NCBI GenBank assembly: GCA_013398955.1
Contig: VWPU01014813.1
Span: 21,363 to 85,362 of the forward strand
Direction of reading: 5' to 3'
DNA length: 64,000 nt
Source of the DNA: Callaeas wilsoni
Lineage: Eukaryota; Chordata; Aves; Passeriformes; Callaeidae
The notes below the pieces were generated by a model that ran no database searches, was not told where the DNA came from, and worked only from the letters and a program-made list of their open reading frames with translations. Every line of letters begins with the position of its first letter. Position 1 is the stretch's first letter. Below, in pieces: positions 63,915 to 64,000 of this stretch. The translations under genes were made by a program, and so were the position numbers.

Positions 63915-64000
63915 GAAGTTATATCAGTGAATCCCAGAGCTGGTCAGGGTGGAAGGGCCCACAGTGGGACATCTGAGCCCACATCCCTGCTCCAGCAGGG
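63915..64000 (-). mobile_element. CR1 LINE 3' end, antisense, cut by the window edge
   Basis: GTGAATCCCAGAGCTGGTCA, then GGGTGGAAGGGCCCACAGTG and CATCCCTGCTCCAGCAGGG match the reverse complement of the CR1 form with CCTGCT..GAGCAGGG and (G)GGGCCCTTCCA..C. It continues beyond base 64000. Confidence 0.7.

Larger units (their letters stand above)
493..64000 (+). other. DYM: DYM (dymeclin) gene, 5' coding part; gene continues past both window ends
   Basis: Seven exons joined by canonical GT-AG introns give one continuous reading frame (140+53+94+137+73+126+143 = 766 coding bases). Its translation is recognisable as vertebrate dymeclin from residue 1 to about residue 255. Intron phases are consistent at every junction, and split codons resolve to sensible residues (Ser47, Val65, Asn96, Gly142, Leu166, Cys208). 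Known of the family: dymeclin cycles between cytosol and Golgi, supports secretory traffic, and in human its loss causes Dyggve-Melchior-Clausen and Smith-McCort skeletal dysplasias. The human protein is about 669 residues, so roughly 60% of the coding sequence should lie downstream of base 64000. No frameshift or internal stop is present, so this looks like the functional locus and not a processed copy. Human DYM lies in 18q21, largely syntenic with the avian Z chromosome; Z linkage here is inference only. Confidence 0.93.
33922..64000 (+). other. DYM: DYM intron 8, more than 30 kb, incomplete
   Basis: The next expected coding block (beginning like GLWT..TLGGVG in dymeclin) was not seen downstream, so this whole stretch is read as intron. 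It carries most of the CR1 fragments, the CpG-rich patch, the homopurine tract and the fossil SINE and hAT-like pieces listed separately. Parts with nothing recognised include 35030-38770, 41300-43160, 43305-45580, 46390-48240, 48395-51525, 54770-57215, 57575-59215 and 60175-62030, apart from simple tracts. Confidence 0.75.

Overview
This window is a piece of a vertebrate nuclear genome, most likely a bird and probably a songbird. It is AT-rich and intron-dominated. It contains about two dozen fragments of CR1 LINE retrotransposons, whose 3' ends carry the usual avian signature (a GGTCCCTTCCAACCC-like block followed by ATTCTGTGATTCT-like repeats), plus a few LTR-like and very old SINE/DNA-transposon remnants. 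No bacterial, phage or organelle features are seen.

One protein-coding gene is recognised, on the + strand: DYM (dymeclin), a Golgi-associated, N-myristoylated protein. Seven consecutive coding exons can be placed to the base (531-670, 10534-10586, 11243-11336, 12634-12770, 19702-19774, 31441-31566, 33779-33921). All boundaries are GT-AG, and the phases join without a break into one open frame of 255 codons plus one base. This corresponds to the N-terminal ~38% of a protein that is ~669 residues in human. The first, non-coding exon and promoter should lie upstream of base 1. The remaining C-terminal exons should lie beyond base 64000, because none was found in the last 30 kb, which therefore appears to be the inside of one very large intron.

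Layout: 1-492, tail of the 5'UTR intron; 493-670, first coding exon; 671-10533, intron with CR1 pieces in both orientations; 10534-12770, three exons close together; 12771-19701, intron with a CR1 fragment and an LTR-like remnant; 19702-19774, exon; 19775-31440, intron with a cluster of GC-rich sense CR1 copies; 31441-33921, two exons; 33922-64000, giant intron with most of the CR1 load, a CpG-rich patch (34844-35027), a 191-base pure-purine tract (51671-51861), a MIR-like fossil SINE (53985-54131), a diverged direct repeat (53436-53513 and 54153-54234) and a hAT-like terminus (62035-62089).

I did not find a novel multi-gene system. The open frames away from the seven exons are shadows of CR1 coding remnants, low-complexity tracts, or chance frames in intron. 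The more interesting observations are structural: the purine tract and its unexpanded relative at 32.5 kb, the CpG-rich intronic patch, the chimeric CR1 at 57.2 kb, and the fossil repeats.
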